This document shows positions 42,759-50,557 of a DNA stretch of 64,000 nucleotides, one piece after another; position 1 is the stretch's first letter; each line of letters opens with the position of its first letter. A program made the translations under genes and the position numbers. Origin of the DNA: DASTPP01 sp035762175 (GTDB lineage: Bacteria > Myxococcota_A > Polyangia > Polyangiales > Polyangiaceae); assembly GCA_035762175.1 (NCBI GenBank), contig DASTPP010000031.1:1-64000 (forward strand). The letters run 5' to 3'. A model generated the notes under the pieces. The model was not told the DNA's origin. It saw only the letters and a program-made list of their open reading frames with translations, and made no database searches.

Positions 42759-44903
42759 TCAGGCGGCGAGCGCGAGCCTGGCCCAGGCGGTCGTGATCTT
42801 GCCCTTGTCGCGGCAGTGGAAGAGCGTCTTGCGCCCGGGCTCGGTCTCGAACCAGTAGTAGATGAGCGGCTCGCCGGCCCAGCCGGCGGGCGTCTCGCGC
42901 GCGCGCAGCCAGGCCTTCGCCCGGCGCACGGGCTCGTCTTCGCCCCGGCCGAGCGCGCCGAGGGCCCGCACGGCGGCCGCGGTCTGGAGCACCGAGCCCG
43001 CCCAGCTCCCGTCGGGGCCTTGTGCCTCGGCGACGAAGGTGGCCGCGCGGCGCACGCTCGCGTCGTAGGGGCCGCCGAGGGCGGCGAGCAGCCGCAGGGC
43101 CTGGAAGGTGGTCGCCATCTCGGCGCAGAACCAGAGGCCGCGCCAGCCCCCCTCGGACCGCTGCGCGGCGGCGACGTAGCGGGCGCAGGCCTCGATGACG
43201 GGCCGGTAGCGGACGGGGTCGAAGCGGAGCAGGAGGTAGGCGGCCTGCGCGGTCGCGTCGAGCGAGGGGGCGAGCCAGTAGGCGGCGCGGCCCTGGGCGC
43301 AGGCCTTGACCTCGTCGCGGCGCTCGGAGATCGCCTGGAAGGCGCCGAGCGGCTCGGAGTAGAAGAGCTCGACCAGCCGCTCGAAGCTCGGCTCGAGCAG
43401 GTCGCGGCCGGCGCCGGCCTCGAGCAGGCCCTCGAGCGCGAGCACGCTATCGTCGGAGGTGACGCCGAAGCCGACCTGGTACTCCCAGAGCGAGTCGCGG
43501 GCGCTGGCGAGCAGGTAGCGGGCGAGGGCGGGGTCGGGGTCGGCCTGGAGCAGCAGCCCGTAGAACGAGACGTTGCCCTCGCTCGTCAGGCCGACGAAGC
43601 GGGGCCGGTCGTCGTCGAGCTCGTAGACCGAGGCCTCGACGAGGTGCTCGGAGCGGAAGGCCTCGACCTCGGGGGCGGCGTCGAGGTAGGCGCGCGCGGC
43701 CTCGGCGGCCTCGGCGCCCGAGCGCAGGGCCGCGGTCGTGCCGAAGGGCAGGATCGCGTGGGGCTCGACGTGGACGTAGTCGCCGGCGAGAAAGACGCGC
43801 TCGGAGGCGCGCGCCTGCCATCTGTCCCACCCGGCGTAGCTCGCGGGCGAGATGACGGGGCCGACGGTGGGCCAGCGCAGGGCCTCGGCGAAGGCGAGGG
43901 CCGAGTCGGGCAGGGCGCCGATGCCGAGGCGGCGCAGGTCGGCGAGCGCCTGGCGCACGGGCTCGCCCGGCGGGCAGCGGCTCAGCCGCTCGGACGCCTC
44001 GCCGACGTAGTAGGCGAAGAGCAGGTCGGGCTCGCCGCCGCGCCCGGCGTGCTTGATGACGGCGTTGAGCGCGAGGTCGGGCGTGACGACGTAGGCGAAG
44101 TCGGCGATGTCGGCGCCGCGGAAGGCGAGCGCGACGACGGTGCCCTCGCCGTAGCGCAGCGACTCGAGGAAGGTGCGGCAGCGGTCGTTGGTCGGCGTAG
44201 CGAGCAGGCGCCGGGCGGCGGGCCCGGGGGCGGCGCACACGGCGGCGCGGGCGGCGAGGGCGCCGCGGCCTTCGGGGCCCCGGAAGGCGACCTCGACCCG
44301 GCCCGAGACCTCGGCGATCGAGAGCACGTCGACGCCGAGCCGCAGCACGTGGCCGAGGCGCCGCTCGAACTCGTCGACGAGGGCGCCGTTGCCGGTCTCG
44401 TAGTGGCGGGTGTCGAACACGGCGAGCGCGTCGCGCTGGCGCTCGGGCAGGTAGTCGCGCAACTCTCCCGGGTGGATGAGCCGGAAGAAGCTGTTGAGGG
44501 GGCGGTAGACGGCGGGCGGCAGGTCGGCGGCGTCGATCAGGCCCTCGCCGAAGTCGTCGAACGCGTCGCGCTCGGCCGCGGTCAGGTCGGTCGCGCGCAC
44601 GCACTCGGCGACCGTCGTGCCGAAGCGCAGGGCCCCGCCGGCGAAGAGCCCGACGCGGCGGCTCTCGCGGCGCAGGGGAGGCGGCCGGAGCGGGAAGGGG
44701 GCCGCGCGCGGGTCGAAGGCGAAGAGGGCGCCGAGGTCGTAGGCGAACTCGCCCTCGTAGCGGGTGAGCACGCGGCCGCCGGGGCGGGGCTCTCGCTCGA
44801 GCACGACGATCTTGCGGTCGCGCAGCGCGTAGGCGGCCGCGAGGCCCGCGAGGCCCGCGCCGATGATGACGACGTCGTAGGAAGGGTCGGCGGAGGCGGT
44901 CAT
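42759..44903 (-). CDS. Flavin amine-oxidase domain fused to terpene-cyclase-like alpha-toroid
   Basis: 714 residues from ATG 44903 (ATGA overlap with the MFS stop). Residues 10-405 form an FAD amine-oxidase/protoporphyrinogen-oxidase fold: DVVIIGAGLAGLAAAYALRD dinucleotide site, GGRVLTRYEGEFAYDLGALF, and the C-terminal flavin motif VFLAGDYVHVEPHAILPFGT. Residues 470-714 are helical repeats like squalene/hopene cyclases or prenyltransferases, with two QW motifs, QRSEGGW (581-587) and QGPDGSW (628-634), and SLDATA (547-552) at a position reminiscent of class II DxDDTA. A two-function enzyme (oxidise, then bind or cyclise a prenyl chain) is inferred. I know no standard family with this fusion. 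Confidence 0.8.
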   Translation of the reverse strand: MTASADPSYDVVIIGAGLAGLAAAYALRDRKIVVLEREPRPGGRVLTRYEGEFAYDLGALFAFDPRAAPFPLRPPPLRRESRRVGLFAGGALRFGTTVAECVRATDLTAAERDAFDDFGEGLIDAADLPPAVYRPLNSFFRLIHPGELRDYLPERQRDALAVFDTRHYETGNGALVDEFERRLGHVLRLGVDVLSIAEVSGRVEVAFRGPEGRGALAARAAVCAAPGPAARRLLATPTNDRCRTFLESLRYGEGTVVALAFRGADIADFAYVVTPDLALNAVIKHAGRGGEPDLLFAYYVGEASERLSRCPPGEPVRQALADLRRLGIGALPDSALAFAEALRWPTVGPVISPASYAGWDRWQARASERVFLAGDYVHVEPHAILPFGTTAALRSGAEAAEAARAYLDAAPEVEAFRSEHLVEASVYELDDDRPRFVGLTSEGNVSFYGLLLQADPDPALARYLLASARDSLWEYQVGFGVTSDDSVLALEGLLEAGAGRDLLEPSFERLVELFYSEPLGAFQAISERRDEVKACAQGRAAYWLAPSLDATAQAAYLLLRFDPVRYRPVIEACARYVAAAQRSEGGWRGLWFCAEMATTFQALRLLAALGGPYDASVRRAATFVAEAQGPDGSWAGSVLQTAAAVRALGALGRGEDEPVRRAKAWLRARETPAGWAGEPLIYYWFETEPGRKTLFHCRDKGKITTAWARLALAA

Positions 44904-46180
44904 GGGGCACCTCGTTGGGGGCGGGGGGGTGGGGGCGGGGCGTGGGCCGTGGGCGCGTCGGGGCGCAGGTCGCCGCGCAGGGCCCGGCGGCCGAGCAGGA
45001 AGATGGCGCCCGAGAGCGCGATGGCGAAGGCGTTGAGGGCGAGGGCGCGGGGTAGCGACCACGCGTCGGCGAGCGCGCCGAGCAGCGCCGGCGCGGGCGC
45101 GTCGCCGAGGGCGTGCGTCACGGACGTGTGCAGAGCGACCGCCGCGGCGCGCGCGCCCGGGGGGGCGACGTCCACGAGGGCGGCGTTCATCGGCGCGGTG
45201 GTGGCGAAGAGGAGGAAGAGCGCGGCGAAGGTGGCGGCCCAGTAGAGCGGGGGCCGGGCGCAGGCGACGGCGGCGAGCGCGCAGGGGGCGGCGAGGGCGA
45301 GGCTCAGGCCGCAGAGGGCGAAGGGGGCGCCGCGGTCGCGCCGCCGCAGGCGGTCGCTCGCCCAGCCGCCGGCGAGCGTGGCGAGCAGGCCCGCCCCGAT
45401 CATCATCGCGCCGAAGGCGAGGCCCGCGGTCGCGAGCGGCACGCCCCGCTCGCGGGCCAGGAAGGTGGGCATCCAGGCCCCGAGCCCGCCGGTGGCGAAG
45501 CTCATGGCCGTGGCGCCGGCGACGTTGACGAGGTAGCTCGGGCGCCGCCGCAGGCCGCGCGCGGCGCCGCGGGGGCCGGCGGCGGGGCCGCCCGCGCCGG
45601 GCGGGTCGTGGGCGCCGCGGGGCGGGTCGCGCAGGAGCAAGGCCAGGGCCCCGAGCAGCAGGCCGGGGGCGGCGGCGAGGCGGAAGGCGGCGCGCCAGCC
45701 GAGGGCGGAGCCGAGCGCCCCGCCTGCCGCGTAGCCGAGGCCGACGCCGAGCGGGGCGGCGGCGAAGAACACCGCGAGCGCGCGGCCGCGCCGGGTCGCC
45801 GGGAAGAGGTCGGCGATGAGGCCCGGGGCCACGGCGCCGTAGGCCGCCTCGCCGACGCCGACGAGCGCGCGCGCGGCGAAGAGCTCGCCGTACGTGTGGG
45901 CGGCGCCGCCCCAGGCCGTCGCGGCCGACCAGAGCAGCGCCCCGCCGCCGACCAGCCGCGGGCGCGAGGCCCGGTCGCCGAGCAGCCCCGCCAGCGGCGA
46001 GGCGGCCGAGAAGACGACGAGGAAGCTCGCCGAGAGCGCGCCCATGCGGGCGTCGCCCCCGCCGAACTCGCGCTGCACGAGCGGCAGCGCCCCGGCGAGC
46101 ACGTAGCGGTCGGCGTAGTTCAGCAGGTTGACGAGCGCGAGCACCGCGAGCGCGCCGTACGCCGCCCGCCCCGCCCTCAC
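44900..46180 (-). CDS. Spinster-type MFS transporter
   Basis: 426 residues from GTG 46180, overlapping the HDO-like stop (GTGA). About twelve membrane segments. The start ALVNLLNYADRYVLAGALPL with LVQREFG is the signature of spinster-like MFS proteins, and the MFS loop GLLGDRASRPRLVGGGALLW and a later GWASDRLRRRDRG are present. Usually exporters of lipids or small molecules. The stop overlaps the oxidase-toroid start, so it is the cluster's likely product exporter. Confidence 0.9.
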   Translation of the reverse strand: MRAGRAAYGALAVLALVNLLNYADRYVLAGALPLVQREFGGGDARMGALSASFLVVFSAASPLAGLLGDRASRPRLVGGGALLWSAATAWGGAAHTYGELFAARALVGVGEAAYGAVAPGLIADLFPATRRGRALAVFFAAAPLGVGLGYAAGGALGSALGWRAAFRLAAAPGLLLGALALLLRDPPRGAHDPPGAGGPAAGPRGAARGLRRRPSYLVNVAGATAMSFATGGLGAWMPTFLARERGVPLATAGLAFGAMMIGAGLLATLAGGWASDRLRRRDRGAPFALCGLSLALAAPCALAAVACARPPLYWAATFAALFLLFATTAPMNAALVDVAPPGARAAAVALHTSVTHALGDAPAPALLGALADAWSLPRALALNAFAIALSGAIFLLGRRALRGDLRPDAPTAHAPPPPPRPQRGAP

Positions 46181-46860
46181 GGCAGCTCCACGACGTAGCG
46201 CTGGTGCAGATCGCTCAGGAAGGTGGTGAGCACCCAGTCCATGCCCAGCGCGCCCCGCCAGACCGCCTCGCGGCGCTCGGGCAGGTCGGCGACGAGCTGG
46301 CTGATGAGCGCCGCGTCCCGGGCGTGCTCGACCTCGACGGTCTCGTGCGCGCCGAACCAGTCGAGCGAGGACGGCTCGATGTGCGACTGGCGCGCCAGCT
46401 CGGCGCCGAACCAGGCGAAGAACTGGCTGCCGAAGACCTCGCCGGCCACCAGCGCGCCGAGCGCCTCGTAGGGGTCGTGCGAGCAGAGGTAGCGCTCGGC
46501 GCCGTGCAGGAGCCTGGCCGCCGGGGCCGTTGCCTCCTCGGGCGGCAGGACGGGGCGGAAGGGCGCGAGCAAGGTGATCGCCCGCTGATAAAGCAGGATG
46601 TGCATGCGCGACGGGTCGCCGTCGCCGAGCTCGCCGTTGAGCTGCCGGGCGAGCAAGCTCTGGATGCGGCGGTCGTCGAGGTGCGCGATGACCCCGGCGA
46701 GCCACGTCGGAAAGTTCGCCGCGAGGCCGTAGGCGTTCAGGAGGATGTCGAAGGCCTTCGTGAGCGGCTCGGGCGCGCCGGAGCGCCAGGACAGAAAGGG
46801 GTGCTGGTCGAGCGGGTGGGCTTCGCAATAGCTGACGACCTGTCGGATGGACGGGGGCAT
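46177..46860 (-). CDS. Haem-oxygenase-like di-metal (HDO/iron redox) enzyme
   Basis: 227 residues, helical, no signal; GGAG site before ATG 46860. Candidate ligands: NGELGDGDPSRMH (E77, H87) and FGAHETVEVEHARD (E173/E176, H179, D182). The GxGDPxxxH element matches the HDO protein at 26668 (GEGDPRLVHT), although the proteins differ in length and the rest is divergent. Members use O2 at a metal site, or act as PqqC/TenA-like cofactor-less enzymes. In this operon it follows UbiA and precedes the exporter, so it likely oxidises the prenylated intermediate. Confidence 0.78.
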   Translation of the reverse strand: MPPSIRQVVSYCEAHPLDQHPFLSWRSGAPEPLTKAFDILLNAYGLAANFPTWLAGVIAHLDDRRIQSLLARQLNGELGDGDPSRMHILLYQRAITLLAPFRPVLPPEEATAPAARLLHGAERYLCSHDPYEALGALVAGEVFGSQFFAWFGAELARQSHIEPSSLDWFGAHETVEVEHARDAALISQLVADLPERREAVWRGALGMDWVLTTFLSDLHQRYVVELP

Positions 46861-46977
46861 GGCAGGGTTCTCCGTGGTCAGGGGTGGGCGACGCCCGGCG
46901 CGCGGACGCGCGGGCGCGCGGCGCGGGGGCGGGCCAGCGCGGCATGGGGCCGCGGCCGGCGGGGGGGCCGGGCCGGC

Positions 46978-48006
46978 TCAGAGCGAGCCGACGGCCAGCG
47001 AATAGACGGTGATGAGGCGGCCGCCCCAGAAGACCAGGTCGGGCAGCTGCGAGCGCAGGGCCTCGTCGCGCCCGTCGTCGTGCCCGAGCGCGAGCACGGC
47101 GTTCGCGGCCCCGCGCAGCAGCAGCGCCGGGGCGAAGGCGACGAGGGCGAGGCGCCGGGCCGCGGGGCTCGGGGCGAAGGCGGCGTACGCGGCGGCGCCG
47201 GCCGCGGCCGCGAGCCAGACGCCCACCGCGAGCACGCTGCTGCGGCGGCGCCCGAGCAGCGCGGCGAAGGTCTTGAGGCCGAGGCGGCGCTCTTGGGCCG
47301 CGTCGGCGGCGCTCTCGGTGAGGAAGAGCGAGTATTCGGACAGCGAGACGAAGAAGAAGAGGGGCAGCCAGCCCGCGAAGGCCCCCCAGGTGCTGCCGGC
47401 GCCGCAGAAGTGGCCGGCCAGCCAGAGCGCGAGGTACGCCCCGAGGCAGACCGCGAAGTGCCCCCACCAGAACGCCTTCAGCCGCCAGGCGACGGCGCGG
47501 GCGGGGGCGAGGAAATTGTACGAATAGAGCGTGGTGAGGGCGGTGAACGCGGCGAGCCCGGCGGCGAGGAGGGGGCGGGCGAGGGCGAAGGCGGCCAGGC
47601 CGGCGGCGACGGCGGCGAACTCGGCGGCGACGACGGCGCGGGTGAGCGGCGGGTCGGCGCTCATCCACGCGAAGAGGTGGGGCTTGCGCTCGCGATCGAG
47701 CTCGGCGTCCGTCAGGTTGTTGACGTGGGTCATGAACGCCGAGGCGACGAGCGTGAACGCGGTGGCGGCGGCGAGCAGGCCGGGGCGCGGCCCGCCCGGC
47801 GCGGTGAGCGCCCCGGCCGCCAGCAGCAAGAGCAGCGGCAGGTTCTTGCGCAGCCGCGCCGCGTGGAGCAGGCCCCAGAGCGCCCGCCCGCGCCCCGGGG
47901 TGGGCGCCGGGGCCGGCCCGGGCGGGGCCCCGGCGCCCGCCCCGCCCTTGCGGCGCAGCAAGACGCGCCGAAGCCAGAGCTCGACCCTCAAAAAAGAGGC
48001 CTTCAT
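46978..48006 (-). CDS. UbiA-family prenyltransferase
   Basis: 342 residues, eight or nine membrane helices. First Asp-rich motif NNLTDAELD (N97, D100, D104) binds the prenyl diphosphate through Mg; second at TESAADAAQERRLGLKTF (E231, D235). The loop between is shorter than in UbiA quinone-pathway enzymes, and FMTHVNNLTDAELDRERKPH resembles chlorophyll/DGGGP-synthase relatives. It transfers an isoprenoid chain to an aromatic or other acceptor in the inner membrane. First gene of the minus-strand cluster with a recognisable promoter upstream; no octaprenyl/ubiquinone genes nearby. Confidence 0.92.
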   Translation of the reverse strand: MKASFLRVELWLRRVLLRRKGGAGAGAPPGPAPAPTPGRGRALWGLLHAARLRKNLPLLLLLAAGALTAPGGPRPGLLAAATAFTLVASAFMTHVNNLTDAELDRERKPHLFAWMSADPPLTRAVVAAEFAAVAAGLAAFALARPLLAAGLAAFTALTTLYSYNFLAPARAVAWRLKAFWWGHFAVCLGAYLALWLAGHFCGAGSTWGAFAGWLPLFFFVSLSEYSLFLTESAADAAQERRLGLKTFAALLGRRRSSVLAVGVWLAAAAGAAAYAAFAPSPAARRLALVAFAPALLLRGAANAVLALGHDDGRDEALRSQLPDLVFWGGRLITVYSLAVGSL

Positions 48007-48075
48007 ACTACCACCCCTCGCGGTAAACGGTTTAGTGCGCCCACGGCGGGCGCCGTGCCAGGTTGTTGTTTGATA

Positions 48076-48103
48076 AGTATATTGACTAGGTTTTACGTCG
48101 CAA
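48076..48103 (-). promoter_or_regulatory. Putative promoter of the UbiA operon
   Basis: On the minus strand TTGCGA (48103-48098), 16-nt spacer, TATACT (48081-48076), in a sharply AT-rich patch (48066-48095). Transcription would start about 63 nt before the UbiA ATG at 48006. Confidence 0.5.
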
Positions 48104-48109
48104 GGCCCC

Positions 48110-48616
48110 CAATCGACGCATCAGGTCGAATTGTCGGGATTCACTTCGAATTGGCTCTTGGCCGCGCCGGCGGCCGGCCGGGCGGGGTGAGAAGGGGTAT
48201 GCGCAGAGCGCAGGGCGTGCCTCGCCGTGGGGCACCGAGGCCGGCGGCCGCCTCGCCGCGGGGCCCGGGCGGGCTCGGCCCGTAAAACGGCTGCCGCCGA
48301 ATGGGATTCAACCATCGTTTCCGTATAGTAAGCGAATAGTGGCCGACGGCCGCGCTCTGGTTTGCTCGTAAGGGCGCGGGCGACGGCGCGGGCGCATTCC
48401 GCATTCGTCGTGCGCCCCCGCCACCAGTACGGGCGGCGGCGGCGCCCACGCACCCCCCCGCCCGCTCCCGCGGCGCCCGGGGCGCGAGCGCGGCCGCAAG
48501 GGCTGCTCCCCCGGGGCGCGCTCGCCGCCGCGTGCCGTCCGAGCGCGGCCGCAAGGGCTGTTCCCCCACAACGCGCTCGCCGCCGCGTGCCGCCCGAGCG
48601 CGGCCGCGGCCCCCGC
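48110..48616. other. Intergenic, about 500 bp
   Basis: Between the UbiA promoter and the STAS-like gene end. A GC-rich segment about 48490-48570 repeats GAGCGCGGCCGCAAGGGCTG (twice) with CGCGCTCGCCGCCGCGTGCC (twice), an approximately 59-bp tandem duplication, then continues to GAGCGCGGCCGCGGCCCC. No gene seen. Confidence 0.5.
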
Positions 48617-48967
48617 TCAGGGGATGTCTTTCAGCGAATCGACGAGGCGCAGCCGCACCCCGACCGCTAGGCCGATCACCAGCGCCACCATGCGCGTGGC
48701 GGCCATGGGCAACGGCGAGACGACGTACACCGTCGAGAGCACCGACCGGTGCTGCTCGAGGAACACCTTCCAGAGCGGGCGGCCCTCGGGGTTGTGCCCC
48801 TCGAGCTCGCGCACGTCGATGACGAGGACCGAGGGCGTCTTCGGCAACGCCGCCCGGAGCTCATCGATGGAGGCGGCGAGGGCGTCGGTCGGCGTATACC
48901 CCCAGTAGCGAATCTTGACCTGGTTTTTGAGGGGGTCAGTGTCAATCTTCCAACACTTCACGGGCAT
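48617..48967 (-). CDS. STAS/SpoIIAA-like domain protein
   Basis: 116 residues. The pattern of a STAS-type alpha/beta fold is visible: a first strand pair (CWKIDTDPLKNQVKIRYWGY), helix LAASIDELRAALPKTP, the core strand SVLVIDVRELEGHNPEGRPL, helix KVFLEQHRSVLSTVYVVSPL and a last strand. Many myxobacteria encode such stand-alone proteins of about 115-150 residues near signalling genes. No catalytic residue expected. Cytosolic. Function unknown; the phosphorylatable Ser of SpoIIAA cannot be placed with certainty. Confidence 0.72.
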   Translation of the reverse strand: MPVKCWKIDTDPLKNQVKIRYWGYTPTDALAASIDELRAALPKTPSVLVIDVRELEGHNPEGRPLWKVFLEQHRSVLSTVYVVSPLPMAATRMVALVIGLAVGVRLRLVDSLKDIP

Positions 48968-49005
48968 GACAGCAGTCCCCTCCGACCGACCTGTGAGTCT
49001 GTAGC

Positions 49006-49137
49006 ATGGCGCAGGACACGTCGTCGCCGCCAGAGTTCGGCGCCGTGGGGCCAGACGCGGGCGGGTGCCCCCCTCGACCCGGCCGAATGGACGGTAATTT
49101 GTTCGGAGTGTTCGAGCTGTCGGCCCTGCCCCCTTAA
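49006..49137 (+). CDS. Possible 43-residue ORF
   Basis: ATG 49006 to TAA 49137: begins MAQDTSSPPEFGAVG and ends MDGNLFGVFELSALPP. It is divergent from the STAS-like gene. Composition of the tail is protein-like, but the minus strand and another plus frame are also open here and no strong ribosome site is visible. Could be real, a leader peptide, or chance. Confidence 0.25.
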   Translation: MAQDTSSPPEFGAVGPDAGGCPPRPGRMDGNLFGVFELSALPP

Positions 49138-49341
49138 GGCCTCTGACGCTCGCACCGTCGGCGCACGTCGTTAACCCTCTCGTTGCCGTTCGCGGGCCGT
49201 CGTGTCCGCCGAACCCGACGCCGATCCGGGCAGCGCCGGTTCGGGGCGCTTCGGTTCGCGTACCACGCTCGCCTCGAGGCCCGCGGCGCAGGCCGAGTCG
49301 GCCGCGCTCGCACCCTGACGCCCCGAATGACGCGAGCCGGC
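49138..49341. other. Intergenic, nothing recognised
   Basis: GC-rich DNA without a credible gene, leading into a foldback element. Confidence 0.4.
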
Positions 49342-49498
49342 GAGAGCGCCGCTCGGTCGGGTGGCGCCCCTCCGGAGGGGGGGTCCCTACGGGTTGAGTT
49401 GCGCCCCCCCGGAGGAGGGGGGTTCCCTACGGGGTGAGCCTACAGGGCGAGTTCGGGGGGCCTGGAGGGCGGGCGCACCCCGACCGAGCGGCGCTCTC
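49342..49498. mobile_element. 157-bp foldback element with 20-bp perfect inverted ends
   Basis: GAGAGCGCCGCTCGGTCGGG at 49342-49361 is perfectly inverted at 49479-49498. Inside lie two near-identical tandem copies (about 49364-49399 and 49401-49437) of a unit with CCGGAGG...TCCCTACGGG. No coding capacity and no transposase near. Compatible with a MITE or other small repeated element, or a large structured RNA. Confidence 0.65.
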
Positions 49499-49819
49499 GG
49501 TCGGGGACGCGGTGGCGTACGTGCGCGCTCTCCGGCGCGGTGGCGGGCTGAGCTCCTGGCGATGCCGGGGCGCTCCCGCCGACCCTCGCCGCCACGGTCG
49601 AAGAGGGCCCGCTCTGGCGCGCGGCCCGCTCCCCGGGCGGCGAGGCGCGCTCGTGGCCCGCGGCGGGCCGGGCGGCGATGCCTGCCGGGCCCTTGAGCCC
49701 CCGCAACGAGCGCTCGCGCGCTTGGCGGCTCGTAGTCCGAGGCCGGCTTCCGCGCACCGGCCGCCCCTCGCCCGGCGGCCCCGCGCGTGTCATGGCGAGC
49801 CCTCGGGGCCCTGAACGCC

Positions 49820-50557
49820 ATGACCACCCGCGCCCGCGCCCTCGCCGCTGCCCTCGCTCTCGTTGCGCTGCCCGCGGGCGCCCAGCCGCGTACGCCCCTC
49901 GACTCGGGCGACGGCCCCAACGGCGTCTGGGCGAGCCTCGAGGCCCGCGTGCCCTTCGCCGAAAAGGGCGAGCCCCTGCCGACCTACGTTCGCTGGATCA
50001 CCGAGGCCCGCTTCGGCACGCCCGCCGAGGGCGCCTCGTACCTGCTCGGGCGCGCCGGCCCCCTCTGGGACATTCACCCCAACCTGCTCTTGGCCGTCAA
50101 CGCCGTGCAAAACCTGCAGGCCGAGTCGGCCCGCACGTTCGTGCCCGAGACGCGCGTCGAGCTCGAGCCGACGCTGCGCGCCGCCGTGGGGGCGCTCGCC
50201 ATCAACCAGCGCATGCGCTTCGAGCACCGGTGGTTCCCCGGGGAGAAGCGGCTGCGCTTCCGGCTGCAAGAGCGGCTGAGCTACCACCCGAAAGAGTGGC
50301 GCCTCGCGCCCTACGTCTCGAGCGAGGCGCACTTCGACCTCTCGGGCGATGGCTTCAACGAGTGGCGCAACGTCGCGGGCGTCTCGCTCAAGGCGGCCGA
50401 GACGCTGCGCCTCGACGTCGGGTACATGGCGCGCTTCGACGCCGAGGCCGGCGAATCGCCCCGAGAGAACCTCGCCTGGGAGCTCAACCACGTGCTCTCG
50501 CTGGGCCTCGTCTTCACGCCCAAGATCGACCCGCTCGTCGATCTCGACGCGCTCTGA
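49820..50557 (+). CDS. DUF2490-family outer-membrane protein
   Basis: 245 residues from ATG 49820 with a signal peptide (MTTRARALAAALALVALPAGAQ is cleaved near GAQP). The DUF2490 pattern follows: VWASLEARVPF, RTFVPETRVELEPTLRA, INQRMRFEHRWFPGEKRLRF, RLQERLSYHPKEWRLAPYVS and RLDVGYMARFDAEAG, ending as a barrel strand then DLDAL. DUF2490 proteins are predicted beta-barrels of unknown function. The 3' 247 bp overlap an open frame of the giant gene on the other strand; coding quality here favours DUF2490. Confidence 0.82.
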   Translation: MTTRARALAAALALVALPAGAQPRTPLDSGDGPNGVWASLEARVPFAEKGEPLPTYVRWITEARFGTPAEGASYLLGRAGPLWDIHPNLLLAVNAVQNLQAESARTFVPETRVELEPTLRAAVGALAINQRMRFEHRWFPGEKRLRFRLQERLSYHPKEWRLAPYVSSEAHFDLSGDGFNEWRNVAGVSLKAAETLRLDVGYMARFDAEAGESPRENLAWELNHVLSLGLVFTPKIDPLVDLDAL

